From the NCBI GenBank assembly GCA_017880985.1, contig JADGRK010000139.1:1-6756 (forward strand): a stretch of 6,756 nucleotides of DNA, read 5' to 3'. The stretch's first letter is position 1, and every line of letters begins with the position of its first letter. Of this stretch, positions 1-6,240 are shown piece by piece. Source of the DNA: Rhodoferax sp. (GTDB lineage: Bacteria; Pseudomonadota; Gammaproteobacteria; Burkholderiales; Burkholderiaceae_C). A program made the translations under genes and the position numbers. The notes below the pieces were generated by a model. The model did not search any database, had not been told where the DNA came from, and worked only from the letters and a program-made list of their open reading frames with translations.

Positions 1-384
1 TTCTGGTTCGAAGTCCCTTTCCGCGGTACGCTTGCAGCGCTCTTCTTCACCACCGGATTGTTCCTTACAGTGGTGCTGTGCATCGGCTACTACGTCTCGG
101 TGTCGATTCGCAGCCAGGTTGGGGCAAGCCAGGTGGCGCTGGTGCTGACGATGTTGCCGACGACGCTGCTCTCCGGTTTTTCCTTCCCCATCGATCAGAT
201 GCCGGCGGCGGTGCAGGCTTTCACCTACCTGGTCAGCGGCCGCTACTACGTGACCATTCTCAAGGCGCTGTTTCTCAAGGGCGCGCCCTGGGGTGAACTG
301 GTGTTGCCGATTTTTTGCCTGGCGCTGTACGCGATGGTGATGGTGGTGTTGGCGGCACGCGCCTTCCGCAAGACGCTCGATTGA
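1..384 (+). CDS. ABC-2 type transporter permease, C-terminal part (5' end outside window)
   Basis: This is the last 127 residues of an integral inner-membrane permease; frame 1 is open from the first base to the TGA at 382-384. Hydrophobic segments lie at about visible residues 11-35, 43-61 and 98-119. The segment LSGFSFPI (57-64), followed by MP and a short amphipathic stretch ending in FLKG, is typical of the ABC-2 permease family (YhhJ/YbhS type), and the protein ends in a short basic tail, FRKTLD. The same landmarks recur in the next gene, so the two are paralogues that would pair as a heterodimeric membrane domain served by an ATPase encoded upstream, outside the window. YbhS-like order (permease, permease) suggests an exporter for drugs or other amphipathic compounds, but the substrate cannot be read from this sequence. 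A TTG at 58 is an internal codon, not the start. Confidence 0.9.
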   Translation, partial: FWFEVPFRGTLAALFFTTGLFLTVVLCIGYYVSVSIRSQVGASQVALVLTMLPTTLLSGFSFPIDQMPAAVQAFTYLVSGRYYVTILKALFLKGAPWGELVLPIFCLALYAMVMVVLAARAFRKTLD

Positions 385-391
385 GTCGGCC

Positions 392-1525
392 ATGATCGGA
401 CGCATCTTCCATCTACTGCTGAAGGAGTTCCTCGAACTGAAACGCGACAAGTCGGCGCGCTTGCGCCTGTTGGTGCCGCCGGTGCTGCAGATGTTGCTGT
501 TCGGCTACGCCGCGACCTTCGAAGTATTCAATGTGGCGACGGTTATCCTCGATCAGGACCAGACGCAGGAGAGCCGGGCGCTGGTAGCTGATTTCGTCCA
601 TAGCAGCCGCTTCAAGCTTGTCGCCGACGCGACCGAGCGCCGGCATGTGCAGGACGCGGTCGAAAGCAGCACGGCACAGCTCGGCATCGTCGTGCCGCAG
701 GGCTTTTCCGAATTGTTGCGCAAGGGACAGAGCGCGCCGCTGCAAGTGCTGGTTGATGGCACTAATTCCAACACCGCCCTGATCGCGCTCGGTTACGTCG
801 GCCAGATTTCCGGCGCCTTCGGCCAGACTTACGCGCAGGACCTGGCGCAGCGCACCGGCCGCGCGCTCGGCCGGCCGCTGGTGAACGTGAATCTGCAGGA
901 GCGCTACTGGTACAACCCTAATCTCAACAGCCGCTGGTTCTTTGTTCCCGGTCTGATCGGCACGCTGACCCTGATTACCATCGTCAATCTCACCTCCTTT
1001 GCCATCGTCCGCGAACGCGAGGTGGGGACGCTCGAGCAGCTTCTGGTCACGCCAATCCAGCCGATCGAGTTCATCATCGGCAAGACGCTGCCGTTCTTTC
1101 TCATTGGCCTGATTGAAGTGTCGCTCGTGGCGGTGGTCGGCATGCTCTGGTTTCAGGTGCCTTTCAAGGGCAATCCGATGGTGCTGCTGCTCGGTACCTG
1201 CCTCTTCCTGTTCAGCGTGCTCGCCATCGGCCTCTTGATTTCGACCCTGTGCAAGACGCAGCAGCAGGCTTTTGCGTCGAACTTCTTCGTGCTCAATCCA
1301 ATGTTCATTCTCTCGGGGTTCAGCTTCCCGATCTCGAGCATGCCCGATGCCTTGCAGTGGCTCACTTACCTCGATCCGCTCCGCTATTTCCTCATCATCA
1401 TCCGTGGCACCTATCTCAAAGGCGTCGGCATCGACGTTCTCTGGCCGCAGATGGCGGCGCTGGCAGCGTTGGGCCTCGGTTTGTTTGCGCTCGCCGTGCT
1501 GCGCTTTCGCAAGTCACTCGACTGA
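392..1525 (+). CDS. ABC-2 type transporter permease (YbhR/YhhJ-like)
   Basis: A complete 377-residue inner-membrane permease. One membrane segment near the N-terminus (about 22-42) is followed by a long extracytoplasmic domain (about 45-180). Five more hydrophobic segments follow at about 182-205, 233-255, 263-287, 293-315 and 347-370, the usual topology and length of the family. The cytoplasmic coupling stretch EREVGTLEQLLVTPI (208-222) and LSGFSFPI (307-314) are family hallmarks. The ATG lies 7 bp after the stop of the preceding permease with no strong Shine-Dalgarno, which suggests translational coupling in one operon. By analogy with YbhG-YbhF-YbhS-YbhR, a periplasmic adaptor and an ATPase should lie upstream of the window. 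It would move a substrate out of the cytoplasm; multidrug or solvent export is the usual guess, not something shown here. It is the last gene of its operon, since no plus-strand gene follows for 322 bp. Confidence 0.93.
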   Translation: MIGRIFHLLLKEFLELKRDKSARLRLLVPPVLQMLLFGYAATFEVFNVATVILDQDQTQESRALVADFVHSSRFKLVADATERRHVQDAVESSTAQLGIVVPQGFSELLRKGQSAPLQVLVDGTNSNTALIALGYVGQISGAFGQTYAQDLAQRTGRALGRPLVNVNLQERYWYNPNLNSRWFFVPGLIGTLTLITIVNLTSFAIVREREVGTLEQLLVTPIQPIEFIIGKTLPFFLIGLIEVSLVAVVGMLWFQVPFKGNPMVLLLGTCLFLFSVLAIGLLISTLCKTQQQAFASNFFVLNPMFILSGFSFPISSMPDALQWLTYLDPLRYFLIIIRGTYLKGVGIDVLWPQMAALAALGLGLFALAVLRFRKSLD

Positions 1526-1649
1526 GCGAGGCGTGGGCGAAGCCGATATGTAAACACGGTACGCGGATCCTACCGACGCGGCACAAATTCACCGTGATGT
1601 TCATCGTCGAGTTGTGCGCGCGGCAAGCGAGCGCTTTTGTGTTCTGGAC

Positions 1650-1674
1650 CACTGACAATCTCTAATCGTCAGTG
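1650..1674. repeat. Inverted repeat, 7-bp arms CACTGAC/GTCAGTG
   Basis: The arms 1650-1656 and 1668-1674 are perfectly complementary across an 11-nt loop; two further A-T pairs are possible inside after one mismatch. No T-run follows, so it is not a standard intrinsic terminator. It could be a weak hairpin at the end of the permease transcript or a dyad operator. At this length a chance occurrence is also possible. Confidence 0.4.
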
Positions 1675-1815
1675 CAAGAAATTGAGCGGGACTATCCAAC
1701 GTCAGCTAACGGCGATCACGCCAGCTCAACCTGCGGTAGGGAGGAACGGACGGTGCTTTCCGGCTTGATGTGCCCCAGCTTTCGACGCAAGGTGATTTGG
1801 GTGATGGCAAACTCA

Positions 1816-1821
1816 TACAAT
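1816..1821 (+). promoter_or_regulatory. Candidate -10 box (TACAAT) for the universal stress gene
   Basis: TACAAT matches the sigma-70 -10 consensus at five of six positions and lies 26 bp before the ATG at 1848. No good -35 hexamer is seen at 16-18 bp spacing (1793-1798 reads TGATTT). The site would therefore need an activator or an alternative factor, or it is a chance match. Confidence 0.3.
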
Positions 1822-1834
1822 CGTTTTCCAACCG

Positions 1835-1840
1835 AAGGAG
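1835..1840 (+). promoter_or_regulatory. Ribosome binding site AAGGAG deciding the start at 1848
   Basis: A near-perfect Shine-Dalgarno sits 7 nt before the ATG at 1848. The same frame is open upstream to an ATG at 1770, but that would add 26 residues unlike the family, whose members begin directly with the first beta strand (here MTILVAY). Confidence 0.85.
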
Positions 1841-1847
1841 AGAAACC

Positions 1848-2240
1848 ATGACCATACTTGTAGCTTATGTTCCACGTCCGGAAGGACAGGCCGCTCTGGA
1901 CAAAGGTATCGAAATTGCCAAACGCCGTCAGGAACGTTTGGTGGTGGTGAACACCAGTCCGGGCGGCAGACAGGAAGATCCGTCGATGGCCGATGTTCAA
2001 GATGTCGAGCGAGTCGAGGTATTGCTGGCGGGCTGCGGTCTCGACGCCGAATTCAAGCAGTTCGTTCGAGGTAAAAGTGCTGTCTCGGAAATCGAAGCGC
2101 TGGTTGACTCGCTGCAGGTCTCGGTGCTTGTCATCGGCCTGCGAAAACGCACGCCTGTGGGCAAACTCATCCTGGGTAGCGTAGCCCAGGAGATTCTGCT
2201 CACTGTTTCATGCCCGGTATTGGCCGTGAAGGCCAACTAA
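1848..2240 (+). CDS. Universal stress protein, UspA family (single domain)
   Basis: This is a 130-residue cytoplasmic protein with the alpha/beta UspA fold. It has a first strand TILVAYV, a helix with basic residues (about 16-29), a strand LVVVN (31-35), a strand VSVLVIG (91-97), the loop and helix GKLILGSVAQEIL (105-117), and the closing CPVLAVK (122-128). The nucleotide-loop signature G-x2-G-x9-G-S is present as G97-x2-K100-x9-G110-S111, so the second glycine is a lysine. The Asp that usually follows strand 1 and contacts ATP is also absent (VAYVPRPEG). ATP binding is thus uncertain, although this variant looks like a subfamily trait more than decay. Such proteins act during starvation, oxidative or envelope stress, often as dimers; the specific role is unknown. 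It has its own strong ribosome site and stands alone between two operons. Length is a little under the usual 140-150. Confidence 0.9.
   Translation: MTILVAYVPRPEGQAALDKGIEIAKRRQERLVVVNTSPGGRQEDPSMADVQDVERVEVLLAGCGLDAEFKQFVRGKSAVSEIEALVDSLQVSVLVIGLRKRTPVGKLILGSVAQEILLTVSCPVLAVKAN
2220..2236. terminator. Hairpin at the convergent 3' ends (weak terminator candidate)
   Basis: TTGGCC (2220-2225) pairs perfectly with GGCCAA (2231-2236) across a 5-nt loop and overlaps the last codons of the stress-protein gene. A second small stem, CTGGC/GCCAG, lies at 2245-2260 over the gspB stop. Neither is followed by a real T-run on either strand, so intrinsic termination is uncertain. The two genes converge with only 8 bp between their stop codons, which makes a shared bidirectional stop plausible. 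Confidence 0.3.
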
Positions 2241-2248
2241 TTGCCTGG

Positions 2249-2929
2249 CTAATGCGCCAGCCGAAACCGGGTTCCGCGAAAACCAAACACCGAACTGTGC
2301 TCCCCGATTTCCTCCAGCTTGAGCCCAGGCGCGGCCTCGCTGCCCTGCGTTAACACCTGATTGTTGACCAACAGCAAACGCTGCCCCGGGTTGTTGGAGT
2401 AGACGGCGCCAGTGATGGCAAGCACCGGAATCTGGCGCCGGATGTCTTCCGGCAGCTCGCTTAGCAGCGGGACGGAGGCCGGGGCAACGACGGTTGGCGG
2501 CGCTGCCTTGACAACCGGAGCGGGTTGGGGCCTGGGCGACACTCGCGCGGCAACAGCACCCACCGCAGGAGCGGCCACAGCAGGCACCGGCTTTGTCACC
2601 GGCGCCGAAGCGGCGGGGGCGACTGCCGGCGTTGCAAACGCCGGTGCCGGTGCCGCTGTCACCACAGGCTGCAGAACAGGCGCGGGCGCGGCTACAACTG
2701 CGGTTGTGGTTATTGGTACCGGTGTTGGTACCGGCGTCTGCCAGACCCACCAGCCTGCCGCGGCAGCGCCCAGCACCAAGACCGCAGCAACGCCCAGCCA
2801 GACGCCGCTACGCGCGCTGGGAGCGGCATCCGGCGCCGGGGTCGTCACTTGACGCGCGTGCAGACCGGGCACAGCGCCACGCCCACGTTCGGCATCGGCG
2901 CGTTTGAGTGCATCGAGGATATAAGACAT
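2249..2929 (-). CDS. gspB: Type II secretion system assembly protein GspB
   Basis: A 226-residue bitopic inner-membrane protein. The cytoplasmic N-terminus MSYILDALKRADAERGRG (1-18) is the family hallmark. A membrane segment follows at about 43-64, then a low-complexity Ala/Pro/Val-rich periplasmic linker (about 65-150), and the C-terminal GspB domain (about 155-226) with ITGAVYSNNPGQRLLLVNNQ and VFGFRGTRFRL. In Aeromonas and Vibrio, GspA and GspB (ExeA/ExeB) form an inner-membrane complex that binds peptidoglycan and lets the secretin ring assemble in the outer membrane. The start at 2929 is chosen because homology begins there; an in-frame ATG at 2971 would add 14 residues lying over the end of gspA. 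The stop of gspA is 4 bp upstream, so the two genes are surely co-translated. The other gsp genes are not in this window. Confidence 0.93.
   Translation of the reverse strand: MSYILDALKRADAERGRGAVPGLHARQVTTPAPDAAPSARSGVWLGVAAVLVLGAAAAGWWVWQTPVPTPVPITTTAVVAAPAPVLQPVVTAAPAPAFATPAVAPAASAPVTKPVPAVAAPAVGAVAARVSPRPQPAPVVKAAPPTVVAPASVPLLSELPEDIRRQIPVLAITGAVYSNNPGQRLLLVNNQVLTQGSEAAPGLKLEEIGEHSSVFGFRGTRFRLAH
2713..2737. repeat. Two-copy 12-bp tandem repeat inside gspB
   Basis: The unit TTGGTACCGGYGT recurs with a 12-bp period (2713-2725 and 2725-2737, one mismatch). On the coding strand it specifies the Pro-Val-Pro-Thr repeats just after the membrane segment. This is a slippage-type repeat in the flexible linker and could vary in copy number between strains. 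Confidence 0.6.
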
Positions 2930-2933
2930 CGGT

Positions 2934-4679
2934 TTAACGTGGCTCGGTTTGCAGGCGCGGCTCATCGACACCGGTGGCGCGGTCGAGCTGCATGAACGTC
3001 ATGGGGCCGGGTTGCCCGTCGGCTTTGAGACCCTGGGCGCGTTGAAAAGTCCGCACCCGCTCGCGCAGGGCCCGGTCCAGAATTTGCAGGGCTGCGGACG
3101 CGGGTGCCAAAGGCGTGCCGTCGAGTTGGCTCAGTTGCCGCGCAAGCTGCGCAACAGCCGGTCCGCCACTGCCGTCGCGCAGGTCCACACGGTAGCCCGG
3201 CGGCGTGCGCCAGTAGGTAGCGAAATCGCCGCGCCAGAGCCGCGCCAATGCGACCAGCCTGACGTTGTGCAGGCTCTGCCCGACCCGCAGCGTGGCGCTC
3301 TGCTCATCCAGTCCCACCAGCAGGGCGTAAAGCGGCGGGCCGTTGCCCTCTTGCAGTGTCAGGATGCCGGGATGACCAAGCTGACGCAGCAACGGCACGC
3401 TGAGGTTACTGGCGCGATAACACTGCAAATGCTGCGCAGCGGCGGCCTGGCAGGCGTCAGCGTTGGATTGGTCTTTGCTTGCTGGCAACTTCCAAATGGG
3501 CGCCAGCTCGCGCCAAACGATGTTGATGTCGCGCGGCAGTTGCGGCAGCAGGGCTTCAATCGCTTCGACCGGTTTGGCAACCAGCGCCTCGCCCCGAAGA
3601 GGCAACGAAGCCACCGCTTGCGGAGCTGGCGCAGAGGCGTTGGCTGTCGGCTCAAGCCGACTGGAAGAAGAAGCTGCGGCGCGCGGGACTGGCCCAATGG
3701 TTGGAGGTGATGACGGAGCCTTTTGCTGGGCGGTCCAGACCATGAAACCGGTCAGCGCGGTACCAGCCAACAAAACCAGGCCGCCCAGCACGTAGGCAGC
3801 GCTGCGCTGACCGGAGCCCGGCATGCGCGCAGTTTCAGGCCCAAATACTTCAGCCGCAGCCTTGTCCACGACCGCCCGGTCCACCCGGTGCAGGCCATTC
3901 GCCCACGCCCCCAGCAGCGCGCGCCCACACAGCAGGTTGATGCGGCGTGGCACGCCACGCGCGAGGCGCTGGATGCGTTTTAGCGATCGCTTGTCAAACG
4001 GCAGTGGGCCGGTGTGACCCGCTATCGCCAGTCGATGCACGACGTACTGGGTGCTCTCGGCAGGGTTTAGCGCGTCCAGGTGAAAGCGCGCAATCACGCG
4101 CTGCGCAAGTTGTTCCAGCTCCGGTCGCGCCAGCATCATGCGCAGTTCGGGCTGGCCGATCAGCACGATCTGCAGCAGCTTGCGCTCGCTGGTTTCCAGG
4201 TTGGTCAACAGGCGCAACTGCTCCAGCACATCGGGGGCGAGGTTCTGCGCCTCATCGATGATGAGAACACTGCTTTGACCGGCGGCATGACTCTGGAGCA
4301 AGAACGCGTTGAGTGCATCGATGTAGTCCTTGAGCGTGGGCGCGCTCAAGGCCGCTTGCGCCAGCGTAATGTCAAACTCCTCGCAAATCGACTGCAGCAA
4401 CTCGATGACGGTGAGTTTGGGGTTGAAGATGTAGGCCACATGGCAGCCAGCAGGAATTTGCTCCAGAAAACAGCGACAGATGGTGGTCTTGCCAGTGCCG
4501 ATGTCGCCGGTAAGCAGCACAAAGCCGCCACCCGTACCGCCGGCCCCCTTGTGTGGGCCGGTCACACCATAAAGCAGGTGCGCCAGCGCCTCCCGGTGGC
4601 GCTCGCTCATGAACAGGTAACGCGGGTCAGGCGCAATCGAAAACGGGTCTTGCGTCAGGCCGAAATGGTGCGAATACAT
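2934..4679 (-). CDS. gspA: Type II secretion AAA+ ATPase GspA (ExeA) with peptidoglycan-binding domain
   Basis: This 581-residue inner-membrane ATPase works with GspB in placing the secretin across the cell wall. Its N-terminal motif FGLTQDPFSIAPDPRYLFMS (6-25) marks the family. The AAA+ domain (about 30-275) has Walker A GDIGTGKT (58-65), Walker B VLIIDEAQ (138-145), a sensor stretch IGQPEL (174-179) and RVIARF (194-199) with a likely arginine finger. One membrane segment follows (about 294-314), then a Ser/Ala/Pro linker, a region resembling the inactive C39-peptidase-like domain of GspA (about 375-495, with C410 and H470), and a C-terminal peptidoglycan-binding fold (about 505-567; FQRAQGLKADGQPGPMT). 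Length is normal for the family. The start MYSHHFG at 4679 fits the family; an in-frame ATG at 4730 would add 17 unrelated residues, and neither has a good ribosome site. It lies 65 bp after minE and 4 bp before gspB. Confidence 0.95.
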   Translation of the reverse strand: MYSHHFGLTQDPFSIAPDPRYLFMSERHREALAHLLYGVTGPHKGAGGTGGGFVLLTGDIGTGKTTICRCFLEQIPAGCHVAYIFNPKLTVIELLQSICEEFDITLAQAALSAPTLKDYIDALNAFLLQSHAAGQSSVLIIDEAQNLAPDVLEQLRLLTNLETSERKLLQIVLIGQPELRMMLARPELEQLAQRVIARFHLDALNPAESTQYVVHRLAIAGHTGPLPFDKRSLKRIQRLARGVPRRINLLCGRALLGAWANGLHRVDRAVVDKAAAEVFGPETARMPGSGQRSAAYVLGGLVLLAGTALTGFMVWTAQQKAPSSPPTIGPVPRAAASSSSRLEPTANASAPAPQAVASLPLRGEALVAKPVEAIEALLPQLPRDINIVWRELAPIWKLPASKDQSNADACQAAAAQHLQCYRASNLSVPLLRQLGHPGILTLQEGNGPPLYALLVGLDEQSATLRVGQSLHNVRLVALARLWRGDFATYWRTPPGYRVDLRDGSGGPAVAQLARQLSQLDGTPLAPASAALQILDRALRERVRTFQRAQGLKADGQPGPMTFMQLDRATGVDEPRLQTEPR

Positions 4680-4744
4680 AAGTCGCAAGCATACCCGCAG
4701 AGGGACGGGGCCAGCCACTGCGCTGCCCATCTTTCAAAACACGG
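4680..4744 (-). other. minE-gspA intergenic region with a bulged hairpin
   Basis: These 65 bp separate minE from gspA. A GC-rich stem forms between 4708-4715 and 4722-4728 (seven pairs with one bulged C, 6-nt loop). No T-run follows in the minus-strand direction, so full termination is unlikely; partial attenuation or mRNA processing between the min and gsp genes is possible. No clear promoter is seen. The ATG at 4728-4730 is in frame with gspA but would add a non-conserved N-terminus. Confidence 0.4.
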
Positions 4745-5005
4745 CTAGCGCTTGTCTGGCAACTCGAACTTGACTTCGAGCACCTCCAGGTTGTCCTGGC
4801 GTTCCAGATTGACTTTGATATCAGCTGGATTGATTTTGACGTATTTGCTGATCACCGCGATCAGCTCGCGTTGCAGGTCAGGCATGTAGTCGGGCTCTGC
4901 GGCGTTGCAGCCACTGCGCTCGTGCGCGAGGATGAGTTGCAGCCGCTCTTTGGCCACGCTGGCAGATTTCTTCTTTTCGCCAAGAAAAAATGAAAAAAAT
5001 GACAT
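4745..5005 (-). CDS. minE: Cell division topological specificity factor MinE
   Basis: An 86-residue protein of normal family length. MinE stimulates the MinD ATPase and drives MinCD from pole to pole, so the division inhibitor is lowest at mid-cell. The N-terminal MSFFSFFLGEKKK (1-13) is the short membrane-binding segment. SASVAKERLQLILAHER (14-30) is the anti-MinCD helix that contacts MinD. The remainder (about 32-86), with MPDLQRELIAVISKYV and LEVLEVKFELP, is the dimerising topological-specificity domain. The start at 5005 is set by this homology; the frame is open further upstream only as antisense-like overlap of minD. The ATG follows the minD stop by 4 bp, and GGAAGTGAGG across the minD stop serves as ribosome site, giving tight coupling of MinD and MinE output. 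All recognisable functional segments are present. Confidence 0.97.
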   Translation of the reverse strand: MSFFSFFLGEKKKSASVAKERLQLILAHERSGCNAAEPDYMPDLQRELIAVISKYVKINPADIKVNLERQDNLEVLEVKFELPDKR

Positions 5006-5009
5006 GGCC

Positions 5010-5825
5010 TCACTTCCCCCCAAAGAGGCGCTTGAATAGCCCCGGCTTGGGCGCATCGGTAAAGCGCAACGGCTTGTCTTGCCCCAGGAAACGATCCACC
5101 ACGTCTTTGTAGGCTTCGGAGACGTCGCTGCCCTGCAAATGCACCGCTGGCACGCCCTGGTTGGACGCTTCCAGCACTGATTCGCTCTCGGGAATGACAC
5201 CAATCAGTTTGATGCGCAAAATATCCTGAATATCTTCCAGCGACAGCATCTGGCCCTGGTTGACGCGGGCCGGGTTGTAGCGGGTGATCAGCAAATGCTC
5301 CTTGATCGGCTCCAGGCCCTCGACGGCACGTTTGGTTTTACTCGACAGGATGCCCAGAATGCGGTCTGAATCGCGCACCGAAGACACCTCCGGGTTGGTG
5401 ACCACCAGCGCTTCGTCGGCAAAGTGCATCGCCATCAGGGCGCCGGTTTCAATCCCGGCAGGGGAGTCACAGACAATGAATTCAAAGTCCATGGCAGCCA
5501 GATCGCCCAGCACTTTTTCCACCCCAGCCTGGGTCAACGCGTCCTTGTCGCGCGTTTGCGAGGCGGCCAGTACATACAGGTTGTCAGTTTGCTTGTCCTT
5601 GATCAGCGCCTGATTCAGGTTGGCTTCGCCATGGATGACGTTGATCAGGTCATACACCACACGGCGCTCGCAACCCATGATCAAGTCCAGATTGCGCAGA
5701 CCCACGTCAAAGTCAATCACCGCAGTTTTGTGGCCACGCAGGGCCAGGCCAGTCGCAAAACTGGCGCTGGTTGTGGTTTTACCCACGCCGCCCTTGCCAG
5801 AGGTCACCACAATGATTTTTGCCAT
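5010..5825 (-). CDS. minD: Septum site-determining ATPase MinD
   Basis: A 271-residue membrane-cycling ATPase of the ParA/MinD family, full length. The deviant Walker A is GKGGVGKTT (10-18) with the signature K11 and K16. Switch I DFDVGLRNLDL (38-48) contains D38 and D40. Walker B is FIVCDSPAG (116-124) with D120. The last residues GLFKRLFGGK form the amphipathic helix that binds membrane only in the ATP dimer. MinD recruits MinC to the membrane and is released by MinE. Every one of its 14 Arg codons is CGC or CGT, a useful reference for the host codon style. It begins 25 bp after the minC stop, with only a weak purine-rich ribosome site (GAAAGA), so coupling to translation of minC may normally help it. 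Its own gene is intact although its inhibitor partner upstream is broken. Confidence 0.98.
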   Translation of the reverse strand: MAKIIVVTSGKGGVGKTTTSASFATGLALRGHKTAVIDFDVGLRNLDLIMGCERRVVYDLINVIHGEANLNQALIKDKQTDNLYVLAASQTRDKDALTQAGVEKVLGDLAAMDFEFIVCDSPAGIETGALMAMHFADEALVVTNPEVSSVRDSDRILGILSSKTKRAVEGLEPIKEHLLITRYNPARVNQGQMLSLEDIQDILRIKLIGVIPESESVLEASNQGVPAVHLQGSDVSEAYKDVVDRFLGQDKPLRFTDAPKPGLFKRLFGGK

Positions 5826-5850
5826 GGGAGAGAGATCTTTCAGATAAAAA

Positions 5851-6114
5851 TTAGGTATTCAGGGCTTCAAACAGCAGCCGTTCCTGTCCATCGTTGCTCA
5901 AACGCACCTGCGCCGCCTTGCCTCGCACCTCCGGCGAGAGCGGGATTTCGCTGGTGCGATAGACACCGGCAATAGAGATCAGCTCGGGCTCCAGGCATAA
6001 GGAAAAAATGCGCGCCTGCGTGTTGCCAGTGGCACCCGCCATGGCCTTGCCACGCAGCGGCGCATAGACATGAATATTGCCATCGGCATTGCATTCGGTC
6101 TTATTGACGATCAA
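5851..6114 (-). pseudogene. minC: minC, C-terminal fragment only (truncated septum inhibitor)
   Basis: From ADGNIHVYAPLRG to the end (ALNT), 78 residues match the C-terminal part of the MinC beta-helix domain, including GKAMAGATGNTQARIF and EPELISIAG. Homology stops at about 6087. The residues before it (GELIVNKTECN) do not match the expected run into that segment. Missing are the whole N-terminal FtsZ-inhibiting domain, the linker, and the RSGQ-type loop of the C-domain that binds MinD, together roughly two thirds of a normal MinC (about 230-250 residues). The frame continues open upstream to 6249 with no ATG; TTG at 6114 is the only conventional start, giving 87 residues. A product, if made, should neither inhibit FtsZ nor bind MinD. 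Gene order and spacing to minD are normal, so the break lies within minC itself. It may be a genuine deletion or an assembly join. Confidence 0.85.
6088..6105. other. Breakpoint between minC and unrelated sequence
   Basis: Left of this interval the minus strand is MinC; right of it neither strand matches MinC. G+C counted by hand is 39/60 at 5881-5940 in the minC fragment and 22/60 at 6141-6200 just past the break. No terminal inverted repeat, target duplication or transposase is visible to explain it. The exact base cannot be fixed, because TECNADG on the minus strand could by chance resemble the expected AEVIADG. Confidence 0.6.
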
Positions 6115-6240
6115 TTCTCCGACGGTTGCAAGCTGACGATCGAGCGTGGGAAGAAGATTATTTTCAAGCCAGATTGGAAGAAAATCTTTGAGAAAGATAA
6201 TGTCATGGCAGAGGTGGTTGCGATTACTTCCGGAGAGTAA
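6094..6240 (+). pseudogene. 3' end of an unidentified plus-strand gene, cut at the break
   Basis: The frame ending at TAA 6238-6240 reads in part SDGCKLTIERGKKII, then FKPDWKKIFEKDN and VMAEVVAITSGE, a protein-like mix of charged and hydrophobic residues. It ends 27 bp before the TIM-barrel gene in the same direction, as an upstream operon partner would. Further upstream the same frame runs into the antisense of minC, so its real N-terminal part would have been lost at the break. An ATG at 6070 is in frame but lies inside minC and is probably not a true start. I do not recognise the family. The minus strand is also open here, so the call rests on spacing and residue character alone. Confidence 0.35.

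Larger units (their letters stand above)
1526..1847 (+). other. Intergenic spacer between exporter operon and universal stress gene
   Basis: No convincing gene is seen in these 322 bp. It holds an inverted repeat (1650-1674), a small palindrome AAGCG-AG-CGCTT at 1625-1636 followed by a few T's, a lone TTGAT half-site at 1765-1769 (half of an FNR/ANR-type box, with no matching second half), a near-direct repeat GGTGAT at 1791-1796 and 1800-1805, and a candidate -10 box before the stress-protein gene. A minus-strand frame is open through 1716-2000, but its upstream part is antisense to the stress-protein gene and I recognise nothing in it. The end of the exporter transcript and the start of the stress-protein transcript should both fall here. 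Confidence 0.6.

Noticed and set aside
1249..1665. 138-codon plus-strand frame over the end of the second permease
   Set aside because: Out of frame with the clear permease; no family resemblance and no plausible ribosome site.
1716..2000. Minus-strand frame spanning the stress-protein start, ending in a basic stretch LRRKLGHIKPESTVRSS
   Set aside because: Its tail looked briefly like a recombinase C-terminus, but no catalytic motif is present and most of it is antisense to the stress-protein gene.
2412..2995. Plus-strand frames rich in Gly/Ala/Thr or Arg/His opposite gspB
   Set aside because: They mirror the Ala/Pro-rich linker of GspB; the low-complexity composition is a by-product of that codon bias.
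4080..4748. 222-codon plus-strand open frame opposite gspA (and 2949-3710, 253 codons)
   Set aside because: High G+C DNA gives long antisense frames. They lie wholly or mainly over a clear GspA, have no recognisable domain and no ribosome site that I can see.
4745..5203. Longer 152-residue version of MinE
   Set aside because: The extra 66 residues are an out-of-frame reading of minD; MinE homology and length fix the start at 5005.
5424..5975. 183-codon plus-strand frame opposite minD
   Set aside because: Antisense to a highly conserved MinD whose codon pattern and motifs are unambiguous.
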